DNA of 11,021 bases from Desulfobacterales bacterium. GTDB lineage: Bacteria > Desulfobacterota > Desulfobacteria > Desulfobacterales > C00003060. The stretch is from contig CP070769.1 of NCBI GenBank assembly GCA_020347085.1, forward strand, positions 776,471 through 787,491, written 5' to 3'. Within the stretch, counting starts at the first letter, position 1; every line of letters begins with the position of its first letter. The notes below the pieces were generated by a model. The model made no database searches. It saw only the letters and a program-made list of their open reading frames with translations, and was not told where the DNA came from. Positions 6,101 to 11,021 of the stretch are shown here, one piece after another. The position numbers and the translations under genes are program-made.

Positions 6101-6605
6101 CTACGAGATGTATTTGCAGCTTATGGAACGCACCATGCGTGAACTAAAGGGAGAACCAGCTGAACCAGACGTGGAACCCGAGATTAAGGTGAATTGGTCA
6201 GCCTATATCCCTGAGGATTATGTGTCCGGTATTGACCAGAGGCTGGTATCGTACAAACGCTTGGCCAGGATGACAGAAACATCCGAAGTTGAGGCGTTTC
6301 ATGAAGAGCTCAGGGACCGCTTCGGCCCGCTTCCCGAACCAGCCAAGGCTCTCATGGAAAAGATCACCCTAAAGGTGATGTGCAAGAAGTTAGGTATCGA
6401 GCGTTTGGACTTGGCGGATCAGAGGCTCGTGCTTTCCTTTTCCCAAGATTGCCACGTGAGCCCGGAGAAAATAACCGGGCTGATCCAGAGGAATCCAAAG
6501 CGATTTCGCCTCATGCCGGATGGCGTGCTTGAGGTGTCTATGCCAACCGGTGAGTATGTGGAGACCATGGAAGCCACCAAAAAGGTATTGCAAGATCTGA
6601 CCTGA
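3126..6605 (+). CDS. mfd: Transcription-repair coupling factor Mfd
   Basis: 1159 residues from ATG 3126 (E. coli Mfd is 1148). Mfd is a cytoplasmic SF2 translocase that pushes stalled RNA polymerase off damaged DNA and recruits UvrA for nucleotide excision repair. Order seen: UvrB-like N-terminal module with the GDFAIRGGLVDLFPP signature; RNA polymerase-interacting (CarD-like) domain at about 500-560 (VHTDYGIGQYKGL, KLYVPVDR); helicase core with Walker A GDVGYGKT at 649-656, DEEQ at 750-753, TATPIPRT at 776-783 and QLRGRVGR at 919-926; C-terminal TRCF domain with GIDQRLVSYKRLA and DRFGPLP. All key motifs are intact. An in-frame TTG at 3087 would add 13 residues (MSIADFRTENRND) not obviously part of the family; neither start has a strong ribosome site, so the exact N-terminus is uncertain. 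A sigma-70-type promoter lies at 2950-2978. Confidence 0.97.
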   Translation: MKLLGHSIADLVDMIRQTEGRVNCTGLSGGEQGYLLCRLYDVLNRPLFVVCAKAKEAELLAADIRFFSGKTDVPVITFPSYDILPFQPVAYHPQTACQRIETLYRMLTDTEPPLVITTVSALLQRVLPRQVLSQYAEYIVAGEEMDREALIRKLIQGGYQETVLVEDPGDFAIRGGLVDLFPPLYADPIRIEFFGDMVESMRAFSAADQRSLKPISEVTLLPAAETVLDPSGMDQVAERVREIGDALVMPGLRVEEIVGRLENLDQFPGIGGLMSLIHPALDTLFDYLPKEEALPIVIDPGAMENAACDLEETVTKNFLAARNDNRLCAEPEALYLAWSDVDARFSQGAHLAFRMIPVTEPGAVTCNLAVERNDLVIQQLKQRGQPEDLLRPVVEWMNQAQENGLAPYLLCRTKKQAERVEDLLSPYEIQLRRFNAFPADTDKDKVPSICLGELSSGFIWPQEGLAIITDDEVFGSRHRLSRVSKKEPRTRWLTFEDLKADDLVVHTDYGIGQYKGLVKLEVADIADDFLVIEYRDQDKLYVPVDRMNCVQKYVGVDGITPRLDKMGGKSWERIKERVKKSVRKMAGELLKLYAARKVQKGHAFSPPDRSFEELEAGFEYAETPDQSRAIADVMADMESTVPMDRLVCGDVGYGKTEIALRAAFKVVWDNKQVAFLVPTTILAEQHFKTFKDRFAPYPVEIETLSRFRSLKEQRAIVRKLKEGKVDIVIGTHRLLQKDIAFKDLGLVIVDEEQRFGVAHKEKLKQMRRLVDVLALTATPIPRTLHMSLMGIRDLSIIATPPEYRYAIKTYISPFDDTVVAEAIRSELQRGGQIFFVHNNIRTIWATARHLQELVLGLRVGVAHGRLGDDELETVMLAFLHREIDLLVCTTIIESGLDFPSANTILINRADKFGLAQIYQLRGRVGRADEQAYAYLFIPHEGALTKDAQKRLKVLMEHSDLGAGFEIAMSDLQIRGGGTILGPTQSGHIASVGYEMYLQLMERTMRELKGEPAEPDVEPEIKVNWSAYIPEDYVSGIDQRLVSYKRLARMTETSEVEAFHEELRDRFGPLPEPAKALMEKITLKVMCKKLGIERLDLADQRLVLSFSQDCHVSPEKITGLIQRNPKRFRLMPDGVLEVSMPTGEYVETMEATKKVLQDLT

Positions 6606-6645
6606 CATGGTAGCGGGTTTTGGCGTCGCGTGTCAGATTTACTTA

Positions 6646-6902
6646 CCGCAGAGGCCCAAAGGACGCTGATAGGATCTCTCGCCCGCAGTCGCGGGAACTG
6701 ATTGATAGCATTCGTATGGTCAAGCAGTATAATTATTTCTATCTTTGGGTCCTGGACTGCTTACCCATGTTGTCCTGCTTCGCGGGACTGAGTTGTTGGC
6801 ATGGTTTTTCCGCCCCTGCCTCGTTAAATGCGCAGCCTATTTAACCGGGGTCAAAAAACCAGGCCAAGAAAATAATCTCTGAGTGCTCTGTGGGCTCTGT
6901 GA
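6646..6902. repeat. Inverted pair of imperfect 9-base tandem repeats
   Basis: Left array 6646-6672: CCGCAGAGG, CCCAAAGGA, CGCTGATAG. Right array 6876-6902: TCTCTGAGT, GCTCTGTGG, GCTCTGTGA, which on the opposite strand reads as CAGAG-type nonamers like the left array. The arrays face each other across about 200 bases, in the pattern of an old inverted-repeat insertion. Confidence 0.4.
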
Positions 6903-6955
6903 GAGACATGGAGGGGGTCTGCGTGTGTCTGCGGCTTGAACTGCTACAGCGAGCG

Positions 6956-7070
6956 CATTCCCTGTAGCCTGCTGCAGGGTTAGCGAGCGAATCTAAAAAT
7001 GGCACCTTTCCTTACAGTCGGTGCGAAGCACTGCCGTCAGGCAGAACATTCCCTGCAGCTTGCTGGAGGG
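6956..7070. repeat. Two direct copies of a palindromic CATTCCCTG...AGGG element
   Basis: Copy one at 6956-6979 and copy two at 7047-7070 share the pattern CATTCCCTG(T/C)AGC(C/T)TGCTG(C/G)AGGG. Each can fold: 6960-6968 with 6971-6979, and 7051-7059 with 7062-7070 (one mismatch). Between them lies a third stem, CTGCC-GTCA-GGCAG at 7031-7044. The second copy ends 35 bases before the lipoprotein gene start. Confidence 0.65.
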
Positions 7071-7105
7071 AGCTTCAAATCTTTCACCTGGGTTAGGACT
7101 TAGTG

Positions 7106-8044
7106 ATGTTGAAATGTAAGAAGATAGCCATTGGATTTCTTACATTGCTTCTGGTTTCTGGATGTTCCACCAAGACGGAGACATCGGGTGAAGATCGGAT
7201 AGCCATTCGTGTGGACAACCGTGTGCTCACCCTGGCCCAATTCAATGAATACTTCGAAGTGATCAACATGGGCTTTGACAGAGAGGACGATAAGGACGGT
7301 ATTGCCATCCGGCAAGCGCGACTCCGCTTCCTTCTGCAACTCGTCGAGGAGATGATCATTCTGAGACGGGCTGATGAGCTCCATCTAGAAATCTCACCCC
7401 AAGAATTGGATGAGGCCGTGCTCGATTTCAAAAAGGACTACCCTGAAACAGCCTTTGAAGACCTGTTGTTCAAGCAGGCAGTCCCGTTTGAAGCATGGAA
7501 GGAGAGGCTAAAAAGGCGGCTGCTCGTGGAGAAGGTTATCCGTAAAGAGCTCTTGAATGAAAATTCAGCTACACCGGAAGAAATAAAGGATTATTATGAC
7601 AAGCACCGGGAAGAATGGAGCCATGGGGAAGAAGTACGGGCACATCACATCTTAGTTCCTAGTGAGGGTCTGGCAAAGAAGGTCTTGGAACGGCTGCAAA
7701 ACGGTCATGACTTTGCCACCCTGTCCCGCCTCCATTCCTTAGCACCAGAGGCCTTGGACGGCGGGGATATGGGATATGTAGACCGCGGTCAACTTCCCAG
7801 CTCCCTTGAGGAGCCCCTTTTCGATCTTGAACCTGGGGATGTGAGTTCCGTAATCCAGACACCATACGGATTCCACATCTTTTGTGTGGTCGAGAAAAGA
7901 GAGACACGTGTGCCGAACATCGAGGCGAGGATTGAAAAGATTAGACAGGGGATGCAAAAGGAAAGAATGGAGACCGCCTATGGCCCATGGTTGGCTAAGC
8001 TCCGATCACGCTATCACATTGAGATTAACAAGGAGATCATTTGA
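7106..8044 (+). CDS. Lipoprotein SurA_N/PpiC-type peptidyl-prolyl cis-trans isomerase
   Basis: 312 residues. The N-terminus is a lipoprotein signal ending in the lipobox VSGC, with the lipidated Cys at residue 20, so it should be anchored on the periplasmic face of a membrane. A helical SurA_N-like chaperone region (about 30-165) is followed by one parvulin/PpiC rotamase domain (about 177-264) with the family signatures RAHHILV, GGDMGYVDRGQLP and TPYGFHI, then a C-terminal helix. Such proteins catalyse prolyl isomerisation and escort outer-membrane or secreted proteins. ATG 7106 is preferred over GTG 7103 because AGGA at 7095-7098 is then 7 bases away. The stop codon TGA overlaps the ATG of the next gene by one base, so the two foldases are translationally coupled. 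This is not PrsA of Gram-positives by context, although the architecture is similar. Confidence 0.9.
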   Translation: MLKCKKIAIGFLTLLLVSGCSTKTETSGEDRIAIRVDNRVLTLAQFNEYFEVINMGFDREDDKDGIAIRQARLRFLLQLVEEMIILRRADELHLEISPQELDEAVLDFKKDYPETAFEDLLFKQAVPFEAWKERLKRRLLVEKVIRKELLNENSATPEEIKDYYDKHREEWSHGEEVRAHHILVPSEGLAKKVLERLQNGHDFATLSRLHSLAPEALDGGDMGYVDRGQLPSSLEEPLFDLEPGDVSSVIQTPYGFHIFCVVEKRETRVPNIEARIEKIRQGMQKERMETAYGPWLAKLRSRYHIEINKEII

Positions 8045-9033
8045 TGAAGGGACGGTCTATCCCAATAAGGCATTTCTGTTTCCTGTTCATTCTGTGCGGT
8101 TTGGCCTGGGGCGCTGTGTCAGGATACGCTGAAGTGGTAGATCGGATTGTGGCTATAGTCAACGATGATTGTATTGCCCTTTCAGAACTAAATGAAGCTC
8201 TTAAGCCTTATGTCGAGCAAATCCGTGGAGCCCACTATCCGCCCGAGGTGGAGCGTGAGATGTTTTTCAAGCTTCGTCAGGACATGTTAAACAAGATGAT
8301 CGACCAGAAGTTAACCAATCAGGAGAGCGAAAGGTTGAACGTCGTAGTGGATGACAGGGAGGTGGATCAGCAAATAGAACGGATCAAGAGTGAACATTTT
8401 CTGACGGATGAAGAGCTTAGAAAGTCGCTGGAGACAGAAGGGTATGCCCTGGAGGAATATCGGAAGCGGATCAAGGAGCAGATGCTTCAGATGAAACTTA
8501 TCAATATTGAGGTAAGGTCGAAGATTGCGATTACTGAGAAAGACATTCGAGACTACTATGAAGCGCACAAAACAGACTATCAGGGGATGCAGAAATACCA
8601 CCTACGCACGATTCTTATAAGGGTGCCCCCTTCGCCCAGTGTTGATCAAAGAAAGGCAGCTCGTGAAAAAATCGAGTCCATTGCTGATGCGTTGAAGTCC
8701 GGCGCAGCTTTTGATGAACTGGCCAAGCAGTATTCAGAGGACGGTACTGCAGCAGAAGGCGGAGATCTTGGCCTATTTACCCTGGACGAGCTTTCGGTTC
8801 AATTTCGAGACACGGTCGCCTTGATGGCGGAGGGTCAAATCAGCCCCGTGTTGGAGACTCCTCAGGGGTATCAGTTGCTGATGCTTGAAGAGATCAAGGG
8901 AACGCCTGGGAAAAACTTGAAGGAGGTGAGCATAGAGATTCACGAAAGACTTTACCGAGAGCTTGTGGAAGAAAAATACAAGGCTTGGCTGAAAGCGCTT
9001 AGAGAGCGATCGTATGTAAAAGTTATACTGTGA
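8044..9033 (+). CDS. surA: SurA-type periplasmic chaperone / peptidyl-prolyl isomerase
   Basis: 329 residues. A Sec signal peptide is cleaved near residue 29 (after SGYA), followed by the hallmark SurA opening EVVDRIVAIVNDD. The SurA N-terminal helical domain runs to about residue 175. A single parvulin domain (about 183-284) carries YHLRTILI, GGDLGLFTLDEL and TPQGYQLLMLEE; E. coli SurA has two parvulin domains, so this is the shorter single-domain form common outside Gammaproteobacteria. The family delivers unfolded beta-barrel proteins to the BAM complex. The start is ATG 8044 with AAGGAG at 8030-8035 eight bases upstream; a TTG at 8041 in frame is less likely. It overlaps the stop of the preceding foldase gene (TGATG). 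The symbol is by homology; the pair probably splits SurA duties between a tethered and a soluble form (inference). Confidence 0.88.
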   Translation: MKGRSIPIRHFCFLFILCGLAWGAVSGYAEVVDRIVAIVNDDCIALSELNEALKPYVEQIRGAHYPPEVEREMFFKLRQDMLNKMIDQKLTNQESERLNVVVDDREVDQQIERIKSEHFLTDEELRKSLETEGYALEEYRKRIKEQMLQMKLINIEVRSKIAITEKDIRDYYEAHKTDYQGMQKYHLRTILIRVPPSPSVDQRKAAREKIESIADALKSGAAFDELAKQYSEDGTAAEGGDLGLFTLDELSVQFRDTVALMAEGQISPVLETPQGYQLLMLEEIKGTPGKNLKEVSIEIHERLYRELVEEKYKAWLKALRERSYVKVIL

Positions 9034-9034
9034 A

Positions 9035-9123
9035 CCTTGATGGGTTCGTAAAAAGTCCGTCTGTCCCGACAGGTCGGGATTACTGTGCCGTCTGTTTACT
9101 GACTTTTCACGAGACCATCAAGG
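9035..9123. repeat. MITE-like inverted-repeat element between surA and asnS
   Basis: Two 23-base arms face each other: CCTTGATGGGTTCGTAAAAAGTC-type at 9035-9057 and its near-perfect reverse complement at 9101-9123, differing at about three positions. The 43-base centre contains its own palindrome TCCCGAC-AG-GTCGGGA (9064-9079). It starts 2 bases after the surA stop. It may double as a bidirectional terminator. No clear target-site duplication is visible. Confidence 0.75.
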
Positions 9124-9165
9124 TGTGTCCATTGTCATTGGGTGTTTGGCGCTGAAAGGTAGATT

Positions 9166-10461
9166 ATGGGAAAAGTTACGATCGATACCATAGGAAAGTA
9201 CGACAACCAGGATGTTACCGTTTGCGGATGGTTGACCCACAAACGCTCCAGTGGTCGCATTCGTTTTTTGGTCCTGAGGGATGGCACGGGCACCATACAG
9301 GCGACCTGTATTAAGGGTGAGACTGATAACCAGGTCTTGGACTTGTACCAGGAACTGACCCAGGAGTCTTCACTGGCTGTGACCGGGACGGTTCATAGAG
9401 ACAAGCGAGCGCCAGGGGGCTACGAGATCCTGGTATCGAGCATTGAAGTGCTTCAGATTGCCGAAACCTATCCGATTGCGCCGAAGGAGCACGGTGTTGG
9501 GTTCTTGATGGATCACCGCCACCTGTGGCTTCGGTCCTCACGACAGCATGCGATTTTGCGTGTTCGCCACGCTGTGATTAATGCAGCGCGCAACTTCTTC
9601 GATGATCAGGGGTTCACACTGCTGGATGCCCCGATCCTGACGCCTTCGTCCTGTGAGGGAACGACCACGCTCTTTGAGATAGATTACTTTGGAGATAAAA
9701 AAGCGTTTTTATCTCAGAGCGGACAGCTGTACATGGAGGCCGGTGCCATGGCCTTTGGCAAGGTTTACTGTTTTGGCCCCACATTTCGGGCTGAAAAGTC
9801 AAAGACCCGTCGCCATCTCACTGAATTCTGGATGATAGAACCGGAGATTGCATTCGCGGACCTTGAGACCGTCATGAAGCTGGCCGAGGGGTTGGTTGTG
9901 GCTATCATAGAGGAGGTCCTCCAAACCCGAAAAGAAGAGCTCCATCAACTGGGGCGCGACCTTACCAGGCTTGAGCAGGTGCGGCCCCCGTTTCCTGTGG
10001 TCAGCTATGATGAGGCCGTGCAAATTGTGCAGGATGCCGGGGAATCGATGCCGTGGGGGGAAGATTTTGGGGGTGCGCACGAGACGATTGTCTCAAATCA
10101 TTTTGACAAGCCCGTGTTAATTCACCGGTATCCGGCAGAGACCAAGGCCTTCTATATGAAAAACGATCCCGATCGCCCGGAGGTGGCGCTGTGTGTGGAT
10201 ATGCTTGCTCCTGAGGGCTACGGAGAGATCATCGGGGGAGGCCAGCGCGAGGACGATCCAGCCCTCTTAGGGCAGAAGATCGAGAAGGCAGAGCTCCCGG
10301 CTGAAGACTTTGCGTGGTACTTAGACGTGCGACGTTACGGAAGTGTCCCACATGCTGGTTTTGGCTTAGGTATTGAGCGAACCGTGGGCTGGATCTGCGG
10401 GCTTGAACATGTCAGGGAGTCGATTCCGTTTCCGAGGCTCCTTGATCGGCTGTATCCGTAG
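9166..10461 (+). CDS. asnS: Asparaginyl-tRNA synthetase
   Basis: 431 residues, a class IIb aminoacyl-tRNA synthetase that charges tRNA-Asn in the cytoplasm. The N-terminal OB-fold anticodon-binding domain spans about 1-105 (VCGWLTHKRSSGRIRFLVLRDG). The catalytic domain carries motif 1 around 131-160, motif 2 from FRAEKSKTRRHLTEFWMIEPE (207-227) and motif 3 GFGLGIERTVGWICGL (398-413). FYMK after KA (327-332) and the C-terminal IPFPR are typical of AsnRS rather than AspRS. It is shorter than the E. coli enzyme (466) and close in size to compact bacterial AsnRS forms. GAAAGG at 9154-9159 is the ribosome site, 6 bases before ATG. It stands apart from surA, separated by an inverted-repeat element, so is probably transcribed on its own. 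Having AsnRS means Asn-tRNA need not be made by transamidation, although GatCAB may still be present elsewhere. Confidence 0.95.
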   Translation: MGKVTIDTIGKYDNQDVTVCGWLTHKRSSGRIRFLVLRDGTGTIQATCIKGETDNQVLDLYQELTQESSLAVTGTVHRDKRAPGGYEILVSSIEVLQIAETYPIAPKEHGVGFLMDHRHLWLRSSRQHAILRVRHAVINAARNFFDDQGFTLLDAPILTPSSCEGTTTLFEIDYFGDKKAFLSQSGQLYMEAGAMAFGKVYCFGPTFRAEKSKTRRHLTEFWMIEPEIAFADLETVMKLAEGLVVAIIEEVLQTRKEELHQLGRDLTRLEQVRPPFPVVSYDEAVQIVQDAGESMPWGEDFGGAHETIVSNHFDKPVLIHRYPAETKAFYMKNDPDRPEVALCVDMLAPEGYGEIIGGGQREDDPALLGQKIEKAELPAEDFAWYLDVRRYGSVPHAGFGLGIERTVGWICGLEHVRESIPFPRLLDRLYP

Positions 10462-10537
10462 TCGAAATCAGGGACTCGGTCCTATTTGCGTGAGCAGAAT
10501 GATGGATTACAGAGTAATGAGCTGTAACTCACCGGTG

Positions 10538-10558
10538 CAAGGCCCAAGGCCCAAGGGG
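10538..10558. repeat. Heptad tandem repeat, short array
   Basis: Three heptads CAAGGCC, CAAGGCC, CAAGGGG preceded by ACCGGTG (10531-10537). The same ACCGGT-plus-heptads layout is seen at 10755, so this looks like a single arm of that element. Confidence 0.65.
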
Positions 10559-10597
10559 GGAAATGTTGGACGGGAATTTGTCTTGTTTTTTCTTTGC

Positions 10598-10706
10598 GAT
10601 GACGAGGGAATCTTCCTCGAAAGCCGTGATAATATTTATCGAGATAGATTGAAGCATTTTGCCAAGCCCACGGTATCACGGCTTCCTCTGAAATCCCCTC
10701 GTCATC
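10598..10706. repeat. Large inverted repeat (about 33-base arms), MITE-like or structured RNA
   Basis: The left arm 10598-10631 and right arm 10674-10706 are reverse complements, with two perfect 11-base blocks: GATGACGAGGG (10598-10608) pairing with 10696-10706, and AAGCCGTGATA (10621-10631) pairing with 10674-10684. The arms are separated by an imperfect 11-12 base middle section each and a 42-base centre (10632-10673). The whole 109-base unit could fold as one long hairpin. No open frame explains it. Confidence 0.75.
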
Positions 10707-10754
10707 TTGGAGGTCTCTAACGCACAGTTTGGAATAATTCGAGATTCAGAACAC

Positions 10755-10833
10755 ACCGGTACAGGGCTTGAGGCCCAAGGCGCAAGGAGAGAAATATTTT
10801 TCTTGGGCCTTATGGCTTGCGCCTTATACCGGT
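10755..10833. repeat. Palindromic heptad element bounded by ACCGGTA
   Basis: Left half reads ACCGGTA, CAGGGCT, TGAGGCC, CAAGGCG, CAAGGAG; the right half, read on the opposite strand from 10833, is ACCGGTA, TAAGGCG, CAAGCCA, TAAGGCC, CAAGAAA. The two heptad arrays thus point at each other across an AT-rich centre (AAATATTTTT around 10792-10801), giving a 79-base imperfect palindrome with matching ends. Confidence 0.75.
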
Positions 10834-10971
10834 TTTCATACCCAACACTTCAATAGGCTCTCTCCTGAAATTCCTTGACCACCAGCACGGTACGAGGTTA
10901 AGGTTTAATATTACTTGATAATCGCTGACCTACTGATGACTGAAAACAAAACGGTCTGTTAGAGAGTAGAT

Positions 10972-11021
10972 ATGTCTGTTGACCGAACAAGACTCCTTTT
11001 GGACACCATCAAGAGACTCCT
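10972..11021 (+). CDS. Start of an unidentified gene running off the window
   Basis: ATG at 10972 opens a frame that continues to the window edge (16 full codons, beginning MSVDRTRLLLDTI). AGAGAG at 10961-10966 is a moderate ribosome site 5 bases upstream. Too little is visible to name a family; the open frame and spacing make a real start plausible. Confidence 0.4.
   Translation, partial: MSVDRTRLLLDTIKRL

Larger units (their letters stand above)
6606..7105. other. Repeat- and hairpin-rich gap between mfd and the PpiC lipoprotein gene
   Basis: About 500 bases with no supportable gene. It holds a weak inverted pair CTGACA/TGTCAG (6602-6607, 6631-6636), the hairpin CCCGC-AGTC-GCGGG (6682-6695), a hairpin-like GTCCTGCTTCGCGGGAC (about 6772-6788), inverted nonamer arrays, and two CCCTG...AGGG palindromes described separately. 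The T-rich tract typical of an intrinsic terminator is not clearly attached to any of these stems, so whether mfd and the foldase genes share a transcript cannot be settled. Confidence 0.6.
10462..10971. other. Repeat-dense intergenic stretch after asnS
   Basis: 510 bases with no supportable complete gene. Besides the elements listed separately, there is a 6-base stem TTACAG/CTGTAA (10507-10512, 10522-10527) after asnS. No convincing intrinsic terminator for asnS with a T run is seen. The final 130 bases (10840-10971) are AT-richer and could hold the promoter of the gene at 10972, but no hexamer pair with good spacing stands out. Confidence 0.6.

Noticed and set aside
6620..6844. Open frame of 74 codons after mfd
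   Set aside because: No ribosome site, a non-ATG start, no domain-like content, and it runs through hairpins and repeat units; best read as chance within a repeat-rich gap.
9166..10461. Aspartyl-tRNA synthetase as an alternative name for the synthetase gene
   Set aside because: The KAFYMK motif, the motif 2 context FWMIEPE, the absence of the large insertion domain of bacterial AspRS, and the length all fit AsnRS; an archaeal-type AspRS remains a less likely reading.
10373..10720. Open frame of 115 codons overlapping the asnS end and the 10598-10706 inverted repeat
   Set aside because: It begins out of frame within asnS motif 3 and then passes through heptad and inverted repeats, with no start signal or domain.

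Overview
The window looks like chromosomal DNA of a Gram-negative bacterium of the Desulfobacterota (the former Deltaproteobacteria), probably a sulfate-reducer-like lineage. The main reasons are a periplasmic tetraheme class III cytochrome c, the gene order mfd - lipoprotein PpiC - SurA, and intergenic DNA full of short tandem and inverted repeats. This placement is inference from gene content; no rRNA or other marker is present. All recognisable genes lie on the + strand.

Region 1 (1-2049) is an envelope-signalling cluster. It starts inside a membrane-anchored zinc-finger anti-sigma factor whose end overlaps a small exported protein of unknown family (433-885). A second, complete copy of the anti-sigma factor follows (1170-1670), aligned to the first without gaps at an offset of 1224 bases but without its exported partner. 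Next is a small secreted His-rich protein (1750-2049). Promoters resembling those read by ECF sigma factors sit before the second anti-sigma copy (1104-1131) and before the His-rich gene (1691-1717). They suggest one ECF regulon whose sigma gene is probably just upstream of the window.

Region 2 (2131-2630) is a tetraheme cytochrome c3-family gene closed by a textbook intrinsic terminator. Region 3 (2631-3125) has no confident gene. It holds a possible acidic relic on the - strand, a consensus-like sigma-70 promoter, a 7-base-period repeat array and a hairpin against the mfd start.

Region 4 (3126-9033) is mfd (transcription-repair coupling factor), a repeat-rich gap of about 500 bases, then two translationally coupled periplasmic foldases: a PpiC-type lipoprotein and a SurA-type chaperone. 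A MITE-like inverted repeat (9035-9123) separates these from asnS (9166-10461). The last 510 bases before the right-hand gene carry two further large inverted-repeat elements and more 7-base-period arrays. The first 16 codons of a further gene may begin at 10972.

Housekeeping genes (mfd, surA, asnS) look intact and ordinary. The unusual material is the duplicated anti-sigma module with its matched promoters and orphan exported proteins, and the families of palindromic or heptad-periodic intergenic elements.
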